NCBI GenBank assembly: GCA_903908015.1
Contig: CAIVQI010000053.1
Location: forward strand, 1-5,485
From: an uncultured Bacteroidota bacterium
Lineage (GTDB): Bacteria; Bacteroidota; Bacteroidia; UBA7662
Direction: 5' to 3'
Length of the DNA: 5,485 bases
Shown piece by piece: positions 1 through 5,485 of the stretch (position 1 is the stretch's first letter; each line of letters opens with the position of its first letter). A program made the translations under genes and the position numbers. Under the pieces are notes generated by a model. The model did no database searches and had not been told where the DNA came from. It worked only from the letters and a program-made list of their open reading frames with translations.

Positions 1-872
1 ACTCCCAATTCATAGCCCATTCGGGCAAACAGCAGGTTTCTATAGGCGTACTCCCCTCCTAATCCCAGCGTTTCGCGGTTGTCGGTTGGGTGATTCAGCT
101 GAATGGATCCTCTGATGCGGTGGCTTTCCTGATCCAACACATCGAAAGCAAGCCCAACCCTAAAAAGTGCAGGTACGGATATTTCCTCAAACTCAGTTAA
201 GGTGTCTTGACCTGTCAGCCTCAGGCGCTGCAAACTTCCGTCTGGCCGAACATTGACGCCAAAATTGGATACACAAACGGCCAAGGTAGCATTTCTTAGG
301 CCAATTTGATAGGCAAAACCAAAATCTGTCAACAAATTTTGGGTGACCACGCCGGCCAGATTCTCCCGCGCCCATTTTGCTGAAATCCCAAAAGAGAACA
401 TATCGGTAAGGGACTGGGCATAGGTAAGGCCTACCAAACTGCTGTTGGCGGTGAAGGTTTCACCGGTCCCGAAGGGTTGAAACTCGGTGGTGACTGGCAT
501 TTCACCGCTGTTGAGACCGACTACACTCAATCCGAGGGCGCTTCCACCTGAAAATCGGCGTACGGCACTGAGGTAGCTGATACCAATGTCGGCCCAATAT
601 TGGGTTTGTCCCATTTGAACATGATACCGTTGGGTATCAAGTAAGGCCAATCCAGCTGGATTCCAGTAAACGGCCGATACATCATTCACCATGGCCACAA
701 AATTTCCTGAAAGTCCGGCTGAGCGGGCGTCGGGACCAATCTTAAGGAATTGCATGCCGGTGGTTCCGGCCCGGGTGGCACCAAAAGCGGGCAGGACTTG
801 AGCGCGCACGGAAACAGGCATGAGCAGCAACACCAACACCATAGATGCAACAATAACCCGTATCATAATCAT
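1..872 (-). CDS. PorV/PorQ-family outer-membrane beta-barrel protein (3' end outside window)
   Basis: An open frame of 290 codons runs without a stop from an ATG at 872-870 off the left edge, so the C-terminus is missing. Residues 1-24 form a signal peptide (short Arg-containing n-region, hydrophobic stretch VIVASMVLVLLLMPV, cleavage likely after VRA24 before Gln25). The mature start carries the family signature: MQFLKIGPDARSAGLSGNFV (40-59), then a DVSAVYWNPAGLALLD segment (64-79), followed by alternating aromatic and small residues typical of outer-membrane strands. Known relatives (PorV, PorQ and generic PorV/PorQ proteins) are outer-membrane barrels. PorV itself works in type IX secretion, but most generic members have no assigned role and nothing here proves a T9SS function. 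A second ATG at 866-864 is an alternative start. The gene lies 57 bp after gpsA on the same strand and may be the last gene of that operon. Family assignment is fairly sure; exact role is unknown. Confidence 0.85.
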   Translation of the reverse strand, partial: MIMIRVIVASMVLVLLLMPVSVRAQVLPAFGATRAGTTGMQFLKIGPDARSAGLSGNFVAMVNDVSAVYWNPAGLALLDTQRYHVQMGQTQYWADIGISYLSAVRRFSGGSALGLSVVGLNSGEMPVTTEFQPFGTGETFTANSSLVGLTYAQSLTDMFSFGISAKWARENLAGVVTQNLLTDFGFAYQIGLRNATLAVCVSNFGVNVRPDGSLQRLRLTGQDTLTEFEEISVPALFRVGLAFDVLDQESHRIRGSIQLNHPTDNRETLGLGGEYAYRNLLFARMGYELG

Positions 873-902
873 TTGAAATGAGGCGCAAAATAAGTAATCC
901 GC

Positions 903-918
903 TTGTTCAATTTGTTCA
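903..918. repeat. Tandem 7-bp direct repeat in the gpsA-porV-like gap
   Basis: TTGTTCA occurs at 903-909 and again at 912-918 (TGAACAA on the coding strand), a 9-bp period inside the 57-bp gap upstream of the PorV/PorQ-family gene. The repeat is directly visible. A role as an operator is only a guess, because a short AT-rich repeat of this size can arise by chance. Confidence 0.35.
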
Positions 919-929
919 TTGATATTCGC

Positions 930-1970
930 TCAACGCAAACGAAGACTTAATTTCTCAAACTCATCGCGTGGGGGGTTTCCCTCATATAAAATTCGATAAA
1001 CAGTCTCCGCAATGGGTAGCGAGCATCTCTTTACTCGGTTAATTTCATGAATGCAACGCACGGCATAGTATCCCTCGGCTACCATATTCATTTCCAACTG
1101 CGCTGAACGTACGGAATAGCCTTTGCCGAGCATCGTGCCGAATGTGCGGTTTCTGCTATATTGACTGTAGGCCGTCACCAGTAGGTCGCCCAAATAGGCC
1201 GAACCCTTGATATCACGCCGCACCGGGTATATGCTCCGCAAAAACTGCTTCAGCTCAATTATGGCATTGCTCACCAATACTGCCATAAAATTATCACCAT
1301 ACCCTAATCCATGGGCAATCCCACCCGCCACCGCATAAATATTTTTCATGATGGCGGCATATTCGGTTCCTTCAGAATCCTCACTCACCGATGCATGAAC
1401 ATAGCGATTTCGAAGGGCAGATGCCAAAAATTCAGCGCGAACGGGGTCACGTCCTGAAATAGTCAGATAACTCAACTTCTCTTGTGCCACCTCCTCGGCG
1501 TGACACGGGCCACCAATCAGCAAAAACCTTTCCTCCGGTAGATCAAAGTGCCGGAGCAAATATTGTCCGATCAATAGATTTTCGTCGGGGATCATTCCCT
1601 TTACAGCCGAAATCACAATTTTATTCAGAAATGCCTCGCGTGATAGCGGAGATAAGGCCGCTTTCAGAAAAGCAGAAGGCACAGCCATCACTACATGGGT
1701 TGCCCATTGAACAGTTGCATGCAGGTCGGTACTGATGGCCGAAGACTTCATCCGCACCGTTGCAGCCGGCAGGTAACGAGGATTATGGTGGTATTTTCGA
1801 ATAAACTGAACAGTTTCTGAATTGCGCATCCACCAGCGCACGTCTACCCGGTTGTCGAGCAGGATTTTAACCAACGCAGTGGCCCAACTTCCCCCGCCTA
1901 AAATGGCTATTTGGGGTGTTGGCCCGGCAAGGCGTGATTGTAAGCCAGCATTGACTTTAGGTTGCCTCAT
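930..1970 (-). CDS. gpsA: NAD(P)-dependent glycerol-3-phosphate dehydrogenase
   Basis: GpsA reduces dihydroxyacetone phosphate to sn-glycerol-3-phosphate with NAD(P)H in the cytoplasm, supplying the phospholipid backbone. The 346-residue frame is full length. It has the Rossmann dinucleotide-binding loop GGGSWATAL (25-33), the active-site lysine in SAVKGM (K124), the GGPCHAEEVA loop (153-162), the second lysine in MKNIYAVAGG (K209), GLGYGDN (221-227), and the C-terminal YLGDLL (D262) and SRNRTFG (R273, N274) motifs. Thus the usual catalytic Lys, Lys, Asp, Arg and Asn are all present. The variants Ala for Gly in the Rossmann loop and Cys-His in the GP(S/C) loop are those common in Bacteroidota. 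About 18 residues precede the first beta strand, longer than usual. No other Met lies before residue 49, and the ATG forms an ATGA overlap with the upstream adaptor gene, so this start is preferred. Its place behind efflux genes suggests translational coupling and shared transcription. Confidence 0.95.
   Translation of the reverse strand: MRQPKVNAGLQSRLAGPTPQIAILGGGSWATALVKILLDNRVDVRWWMRNSETVQFIRKYHHNPRYLPAATVRMKSSAISTDLHATVQWATHVVMAVPSAFLKAALSPLSREAFLNKIVISAVKGMIPDENLLIGQYLLRHFDLPEERFLLIGGPCHAEEVAQEKLSYLTISGRDPVRAEFLASALRNRYVHASVSEDSEGTEYAAIMKNIYAVAGGIAHGLGYGDNFMAVLVSNAIIELKQFLRSIYPVRRDIKGSAYLGDLLVTAYSQYSRNRTFGTMLGKGYSVRSAQLEMNMVAEGYYAVRCIHEINRVKRCSLPIAETVYRILYEGNPPRDEFEKLSLRLR
1967..1970 (-). 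other. ATGA start/stop overlap coupling adaptor gene to gpsA
   Basis: The TGA stop of the adaptor gene (1969-1967) shares bases with the gpsA ATG (1970-1968). Four-base overlaps of this kind are typical of translationally coupled genes in one transcript. The overlap decides the gpsA start, since no Shine-Dalgarno sequence is evident. Confidence 0.85.
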
Positions 1971-3343
1971 TCTTCAGCAAACAACTGATCGCGCTCCACC
2001 CGTGTGACTTTCTGTCCATCTTCGAGCGATTTCGACAATGCAGTGAAAGGTGCCGTCACCACCTCTTCACCCGATTTGATTCCCGACAATATTTGAATAT
2101 ACTGGTCGTCCTGGATCCCTGTTTTCACCTGAACGGCCTTAACAACCCCATTTTGGTACACAAAAACCACTTCTCTTAGATCTGACTTTTTTTCATCAAC
2201 GGATTGCGTTTTATCCTGTTCTTTTTCCCCTCCAACATCCCCAAAACGCTTTTTAGGCTTGCCGTCGGCCCCAAACATGCGCGTGGTGACTGAGGTGATG
2301 GGCACTGATAATACGTTTTCGACCCGATTGGTAAGGATTTCGACGGATGAACTCATGCCAGGTCGCAATGGGGGTCGTCCCCCCACCAATAAATCGGAAT
2401 AAGAACTATTCACCAATCTAATTCGTACTTCAAAATTTGTGGCTTGGTCACCCGTTGCCCCCATGGCCAGACCAGCCTTACTGGAATGAGCCACCTCCCT
2501 AACCCATCCACTGAATACCCTACCCGGATAGGCATCTACCTCAACGCGCACGCTATCGCCTTTCTTGATGCGCACCACATCTCCTTCACTCACCTCTACA
2601 AGCGCCTCCATTTTTCCCAGGTCGGCGATACGGATCATTTCTGTGCCGGTCATCTGCATGGTACCTACCACTCGTTCACCTACCGCCACTGAAAGACGGG
2701 TTACTATTCCATCGATGGGGGCATACATATTGGTGCGCTGAAGCTGTTCGCGCGCTTCCTTTTGTCCGGCCGCGGCACTCCCAACTGCATATCCTGCTGC
2801 CAGCAATGTTTGTCGCGCCGCCTCTAAATCTTCCAAAAATGCATCATGGGTGGCTTTAGAATTTTGAAATTCCGCCTCTGAAATGACTTTTTCTTGATAC
2901 AATTTGCGGTTGCGTTCATAAGCCGGCTGAATGTTGACTTGATAAGTGGCCTTCAGTTGGTTGAGTCGCGCCTTTGATGTGGCTTCCTGGGCTTTGGCAC
3001 TGTTCAACGCTGCCTCGCTTCTGTCTAATCCCGCAACCACCAACTCGGGGTTGATTCGCGCCAGAAGTTGTCCCTTCCGCACGGAATCGCCCTCGGCCAC
3101 CAGCAGTTCGATAACCTCCCCCGAGATTTCAGATGACAGCTTGACCTCCGTTTCGGGCTGTATTTTTCCGTTCGCGAGCACGGTCTCCACAAGTGTCCTA
3201 ACCTGTGCGGCTTCAACAGATACTTTTTCTGGCTCAGTTTTGCCAATCCAACCCATGGTGCGCGCCAGGAGCATGGCCAACAATAGGATTCCGGCCACCA
3301 ACAGTATGCGGTATAAGGGTTTCATGCGTTTCCAAAATTGCAT
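1967..3343 (-). CDS. Periplasmic adaptor (membrane-fusion) protein of a tripartite efflux system, MacA/AcrA/HlyD type
   Basis: This 458-residue protein should link an inner-membrane pump to a TolC-like channel. A short cytoplasmic start with basic residues is followed by one membrane segment (about 12-31) that anchors it. The first lipoyl half-motif lies around 72-103 (SGEVIELLVAEGDSVRKGQL), an alpha-helical hairpin covers about 104-204, and the second lipoyl half begins at MYAPIDGIVTRL (206-217), followed by GERVVG. Beta-barrel (about 243-340) and membrane-proximal (about 390-450) domains follow. The hairpin turn, YERNRKLYQEKVIS, carries Arg144, Leu148 and Ser155 in the spacing of the RLS tip motif that docks AcrA and MacA onto TolC. 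A Lys/Glu/Asp-rich stretch (about 357-389) interrupts the last beta domain; I recall similar charged insertions in Bacteroidota relatives. The ATG at 3343 lies 10 bp after the TolC-like stop. ATG at 3325 (Met7) is an alternative. No pump gene is in the window, so ABC versus RND partnership cannot be decided; the sequence looks most MacA-like. Confidence 0.92.
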   Translation of the reverse strand: MQFWKRMKPLYRILLVAGILLLAMLLARTMGWIGKTEPEKVSVEAAQVRTLVETVLANGKIQPETEVKLSSEISGEVIELLVAEGDSVRKGQLLARINPELVVAGLDRSEAALNSAKAQEATSKARLNQLKATYQVNIQPAYERNRKLYQEKVISEAEFQNSKATHDAFLEDLEAARQTLLAAGYAVGSAAAGQKEAREQLQRTNMYAPIDGIVTRLSVAVGERVVGTMQMTGTEMIRIADLGKMEALVEVSEGDVVRIKKGDSVRVEVDAYPGRVFSGWVREVAHSSKAGLAMGATGDQATNFEVRIRLVNSSYSDLLVGGRPPLRPGMSSSVEILTNRVENVLSVPITSVTTRMFGADGKPKKRFGDVGGEKEQDKTQSVDEKKSDLREVVFVYQNGVVKAVQVKTGIQDDQYIQILSGIKSGEEVVTAPFTALSKSLEDGQKVTRVERDQLFAEE

Positions 3344-3353
3344 AGGGCTGTCT

Positions 3354-4862
3354 TTATTCTAAAATGATGGGGCGTCCAAGGTAAAAATCGATGACTTTGG
3401 CACGGAAGAGCATTTCATAACGCGCCTGTTCAAGGTTCACCTCCGCAATTTGCAATCGATTCTTTATGGTGGTGAATTCAACCGGATTGATTAAACCTTG
3501 TTCTTGTCGCCGCTCACTAAAACTATAATTCTCGCGTTGGGCTTCCACATTGCGGCGGTTGGCTTCTACCCGGGCCAAAGCGGCGCGGTATTCTGTGATG
3601 GCTCGGGTGACATCAGTAAACAGCTGGTTGCGTGCGGTCTGGATTTGTAAACGTGCCTGTGTGGCCGATTGAGTAGCCCTTTTAATTTGCGTCTCAACCT
3701 GAGCGCCGTTGGCGATCGGAATGGAGAGGGAGAGGCCTAAGCCATATCCCAGGTTATCCCCCCATTGACTGAACCGCGGAACCAGCGCCGTTGGGTAGCT
3801 CAAAACGGGCCGAACGACCAATTGTGTAGGGTCATTTTCCAGGTAGCCCACCGGTGCTGTGCCCGTAATAACCGGTGGTTGATCGGTTAAAAAACGTCGA
3901 TTCGTACTGGAGTAAACGGTACTCATATTGGCAAAGCCGCGCAAGCTCGGATACCTTGCCGCCCGTGCAGCGGACAGTCCATATAGCGCTTGCTTTTCGC
4001 GCAATTGTGCCGCCTTAAGTTCGGGCATGCGCTGCTCAGCCTGTGCATATAACGCCTGTATGCCGATTTCCAATGGAATTTGCAAATCAAATTGCGTGGC
4101 TTGCTTGATTCGGAAAGAACTGGGGTCGGGCAATTGCAATAAGAGGGCCAGGTTAATCAATGCATTGGTGGTGGTGTTTCGGGCATTCACCAAACTTAAC
4201 TCCTCGCTCGACTCCTGAGCTCTGATGTTGAGCAGATTATCAATACTCAATGCACCGGCATCAACCAATTTTTGTATCCTTTCGCGTTGCGCACGGGTCA
4301 TTTCCAACTGTTTCACTGCGGACTCTTCCAATTTCTCGGCCAAAAGAGCCTGCAGATACAAATTAGCAATGCTGAGGGCAATATTGTTTTTGGTGCTGTT
4401 TAAATCCTCTTTGCTGGCTTCGAAAGCCATTTCCTGCGACTTAATGCCTTGTCTGAGTTGACCACCTCCATAAAGTAAGACCCCGCTTTGCAGACTCAAC
4501 TGGTTAGATTCAATGGTTTGTTCATCAAAGGTGTTGGTGAACGGGTCAATCACGCGTCCATTGTTCAGGCTCAGTGAGCTCCCCGCGTTGGCTGTGGGGT
4601 AGCGACTCCATTGGAGTTGACGAAGTTCGTTGCGGTTATTGGTGACTTGAATAGCTGCCTGTCGTATACTCAGATTGCTGTCAAGTGCATGTTTAATGCA
4701 ACGATCTAAAGTCCAAGCCCCTTCGTTTGGCACAGCCATTCCGGTTTGGGCCTTGGTGTATGGTGTAAACATCAAAAAGACCACCCAAATGAGGCTTAAG
4801 GGTATGCGCAGAATGAACCGTTCGAATCTGAAAACGTCTGTGATGATCTTCACTTGTACCAA
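3354..4862 (-). CDS. TolC-family outer-membrane efflux protein
   Basis: The product is the outer-membrane and periplasmic channel of a tripartite exporter. A basic n-region and hydrophobic core (PLSLIWVVFLMFTPY, 21-35) form a signal peptide with likely cleavage after Ala38 (TKA before Gln39). The mature part shows the two structural repeats of TolC. The first starts at WTLDRCIKHALDSNLSIRQA (50-69), with a strand region near 90-135 and long helices to about 245. The second starts near 265, with RYPSLRGFANMST (303-315), then LGYGLGLSLSIPIANGAQVE (371-390) and long Gln/Arg/Ala-rich helices up to about 485. Total length, 502 residues as drawn, is normal for the family. The start is uncertain: an in-frame TAA (4865-4863) lies directly upstream and no ATG precedes the signal peptide. 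The candidates are TTG (4862-4860), GTG (4853-4851) or CTG (4811-4809), the last giving a more usual signal-peptide length. It is the first gene of the operon, 10 bp ahead of its adaptor partner. Confidence 0.93.
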   Translation of the reverse strand: MVQVKIITDVFRFERFILRIPLSLIWVVFLMFTPYTKAQTGMAVPNEGAWTLDRCIKHALDSNLSIRQAAIQVTNNRNELRQLQWSRYPTANAGSSLSLNNGRVIDPFTNTFDEQTIESNQLSLQSGVLLYGGGQLRQGIKSQEMAFEASKEDLNSTKNNIALSIANLYLQALLAEKLEESAVKQLEMTRAQRERIQKLVDAGALSIDNLLNIRAQESSEELSLVNARNTTTNALINLALLLQLPDPSSFRIKQATQFDLQIPLEIGIQALYAQAEQRMPELKAAQLREKQALYGLSAARAARYPSLRGFANMSTVYSSTNRRFLTDQPPVITGTAPVGYLENDPTQLVVRPVLSYPTALVPRFSQWGDNLGYGLGLSLSIPIANGAQVETQIKRATQSATQARLQIQTARNQLFTDVTRAITEYRAALARVEANRRNVEAQRENYSFSERRQEQGLINPVEFTTIKNRLQIAEVNLEQARYEMLFRAKVIDFYLGRPIILE

Positions 4863-4889
4863 TTAATGGACTTATCAATATTAAACTTA

Positions 4890-4897
4890 CAAAAATA
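4890..4897 (-). promoter_or_regulatory. Candidate Bacteroidota -7 promoter element for the efflux/gpsA operon
   Basis: The minus strand reads TATTTTTG here, a full match to the TAnnTTTG -7 element used by the primary sigma factor of Bacteroidota. It would start transcription roughly 20 bases before the first possible TolC-like start at 4862. I find no TTG/TTTG -33 element at the expected distance, so the call rests on one 8-base match in AT-rich DNA. Confidence 0.4.
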
Positions 4898-4983
4898 CGG
4901 GGAATTAGCCCATCATCCGCTTCAGACACCTCGTTTTAGTCGCCCTCAGAGCCATTCATGACACGACACCATTTCTCAACGCA

Positions 4984-4994
4984 CACATTATGTG
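4984..4994. repeat. 11-bp palindrome in the divergent intergenic region
   Basis: CACAT-T-ATGTG is a perfect inverted repeat with a one-base centre, lying between the divergent TolC-like and SusC-like genes. Its right arm overlaps the DnaA-box match at 4991-4999. It could be half of a regulator site, but arms of five bases are short and no regulator gene is in the window. Confidence 0.3.
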
Positions 4995-4999
4995 GATAA
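4991..4999 (-). promoter_or_regulatory. Single consensus DnaA-box 9-mer
   Basis: TGTGGATAA is the exact complement of the strong DnaA-box consensus TTATCCACA. It is solitary: I see no second box, no dnaA or dnaN gene and no origin-like AT-rich unwinding cluster. An origin is therefore not supported. It could be a DnaA regulatory site or a chance match. Confidence 0.3.
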
Positions 5000-5048
5000 G
5001 TTCTTGGGCGATTTTTATGACAATGATGAAAAATCTCTATAAATTCCA

Positions 5049-5076
5049 TTTTTTTTCTTAACCTTAACTTAACTTT
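5049..5076 (+). promoter_or_regulatory. AT-rich leader with T8 tract and three CTTAA units before the SusC-like start
   Basis: A run of eight T (5049-5056) is followed by CTTAAC, CTTAA, CTTAA and CTTT, ending directly at the ATG at 5077. There is no Shine-Dalgarno sequence. Unstructured AT-rich leaders of this sort are usual for Bacteroidota genes, where initiation depends little on the anti-Shine-Dalgarno. I found no convincing TAnnTTTG promoter for this gene in the 214-bp intergenic region. Confidence 0.4.
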
Positions 5077-5485
5077 ATGAACACAAACAAACTTTTTCTC
5101 TGGTTGGTTTGCTGGCTGGTGCCGATGGGCCTGGCCTCAGCCCAATCGCTCACGGCAACAGGCATCGTTCGTGATGCGGGCCAAAAAACACCGCTTTCGG
5201 GCGTTGCCGTTGTGGAAACGGGCACAACCAATGGCACCATTTCCGATGCGGAAGGCCGATTCCGTTTGCGTGTGGCTTCTCCCAACTCATCCCTCAGCTT
5301 TACCTATTTGGGGATGCAGAAGCTCACTTTAAAGGTCACCTCAACCCCTATGGATGTGGTGATGGCGCCAGATGCCGAGCAATTGGGCGAGGTAGTGATT
5401 ACCGCATTGGGCATCAGCCGCGAAAAAAAGGCTTTGGGATATAGTGTCGAACAGTTAGGCGGAGCAGAAATCAGTGCTTCTGGTG
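5077..5485 (+). CDS. SusC/RagA-family TonB-linked outer-membrane receptor, N-terminal part only
   Basis: The first 136 codons of a TonB-dependent receptor are present; the gene runs off the right edge and family members usually reach about 1000 residues. Residues 1-22 form a signal peptide (MNTNK then a hydrophobic core, cleavage likely after SA22 before Gln23). A carboxypeptidase-regulatory-like beta-sandwich domain covers about 27-97: TGIVRDAGQKTPLSGVAVVE, the turn ISDAEGRFRLRV (55-66), then LSFTYLGMQ. The TonB-box region and the following segment diagnostic of SusC/RagA proteins are LGEVVITALGISREKKALGY (103-122), leading into the plug. Such receptors import glycans, peptides or other large ligands through the outer membrane, normally with a SusD-like lipoprotein encoded just downstream, which lies outside this window. 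The substrate cannot be inferred. The ATG is supported by the signal peptide directly after it. It is transcribed divergently from the efflux operon. Confidence 0.93.
   Translation, partial: MNTNKLFLWLVCWLVPMGLASAQSLTATGIVRDAGQKTPLSGVAVVETGTTNGTISDAEGRFRLRVASPNSSLSFTYLGMQKLTLKVTSTPMDVVMAPDAEQLGEVVITALGISREKKALGYSVEQLGGAEISASG

Noticed and set aside
1..872. Assignment as the T9SS protein PorV itself
   Set aside because: The N-terminal signature fits the general PorV/PorQ family, the C-terminus is missing, and no other T9SS gene is in the window.
882..920. Possible separate promoter for the PorV/PorQ-family gene (TTATTTTG with an upstream TTG on the minus strand)
   Set aside because: The -7 match has the wrong base at its second position and the TTG is only about 14 bases away, too close for a Bacteroidota -33/-7 pair.
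2946..3362. Plus-strand frame of 138 codons opposite the adaptor gene
   Set aside because: It is antisense to a clear full-length adaptor gene, is rich in Ser/Ala/Thr as expected for the complement of helical coding DNA, and has no domain pattern.
4693..4929. Minus-strand frame from a GTG at 4929 with a hydrophobic N-terminal stretch (PRIFVSLILISPLIG)
   Set aside because: It overlaps the well-supported TolC-like frame in another register, its later part has no recognisable pattern, and the hydrophobic part comes from AT-rich intergenic DNA.
4981..5046. Promoter for the SusC-like gene (TTG at 5004 with TATAAATT at 5038)
   Set aside because: The spacing is about 31 bases and the -7 candidate lacks the TTTG half, so it does not fit the consensus.
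4863..5076. Replication origin suggested by the DnaA-box match and AT-rich tract
   Set aside because: Only one box is present, no replication genes are nearby, and the AT-rich tract is explained as a gene leader.
5064..5285. Minus-strand frame of 73 codons opposite the SusC-like gene
   Set aside because: It is antisense to the clear signal peptide and regulatory-like domain of the SusC/RagA protein and resembles no family.

Overview
The window reads as chromosomal DNA of a Bacteroidota bacterium. Three things point there: a SusC/RagA-type TonB-dependent receptor N-terminus with the phylum-typical segment after its TonB box, a PorV/PorQ-family outer-membrane protein, and a GpsA with Bacteroidota-style motif variants (GGGSWATAL, GPCHAEEVA). 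The starts also lack Shine-Dalgarno sequences, and a TAnnTTTG-type -7 element lies upstream of the long operon. The class within the phylum cannot be resolved from this window.

Layout: a minus-strand gene train fills 1-4862. In transcription order it holds a TolC-family outer-membrane efflux protein (4862-3354), a periplasmic membrane-fusion adaptor of the MacA/AcrA/HlyD type (3343-1967), gpsA (1970-930), and a PorV/PorQ-family beta-barrel protein (from 872, cut by the left edge). The gaps are 10 bp, a 4-bp overlap (ATGA), and 57 bp, so the first three genes are almost certainly one operon and the fourth plausibly belongs to it. A 214-bp divergent intergenic region (4863-5076) follows. It holds a candidate -7 element for the operon, a short palindrome overlapping a consensus DnaA-box 9-mer, and an AT-rich leader with three CTTAA units. 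On the plus strand, a SusC/RagA-like receptor starts at 5077 and is cut by the right edge after 136 codons.

How the genes fit together: the TolC-like channel and the adaptor are two of the three parts of a tripartite efflux or secretion machine. The adaptor keeps the Arg-Leu-Ser hairpin-tip motif used to dock onto TolC. The inner-membrane pump (ABC or RND) is absent: gpsA occupies the place where a macB-like pump gene might be expected. GpsA makes sn-glycerol-3-phosphate for phospholipids, so the operon joins envelope export, lipid-precursor synthesis and an outer-membrane protein. All genes have recognisable families, and I see no CRISPR array, RNA gene, insertion sequence or clearly new system. 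The points worth a second look are the gene order, the non-ATG start of the TolC-like gene, and the divergent regulatory region.
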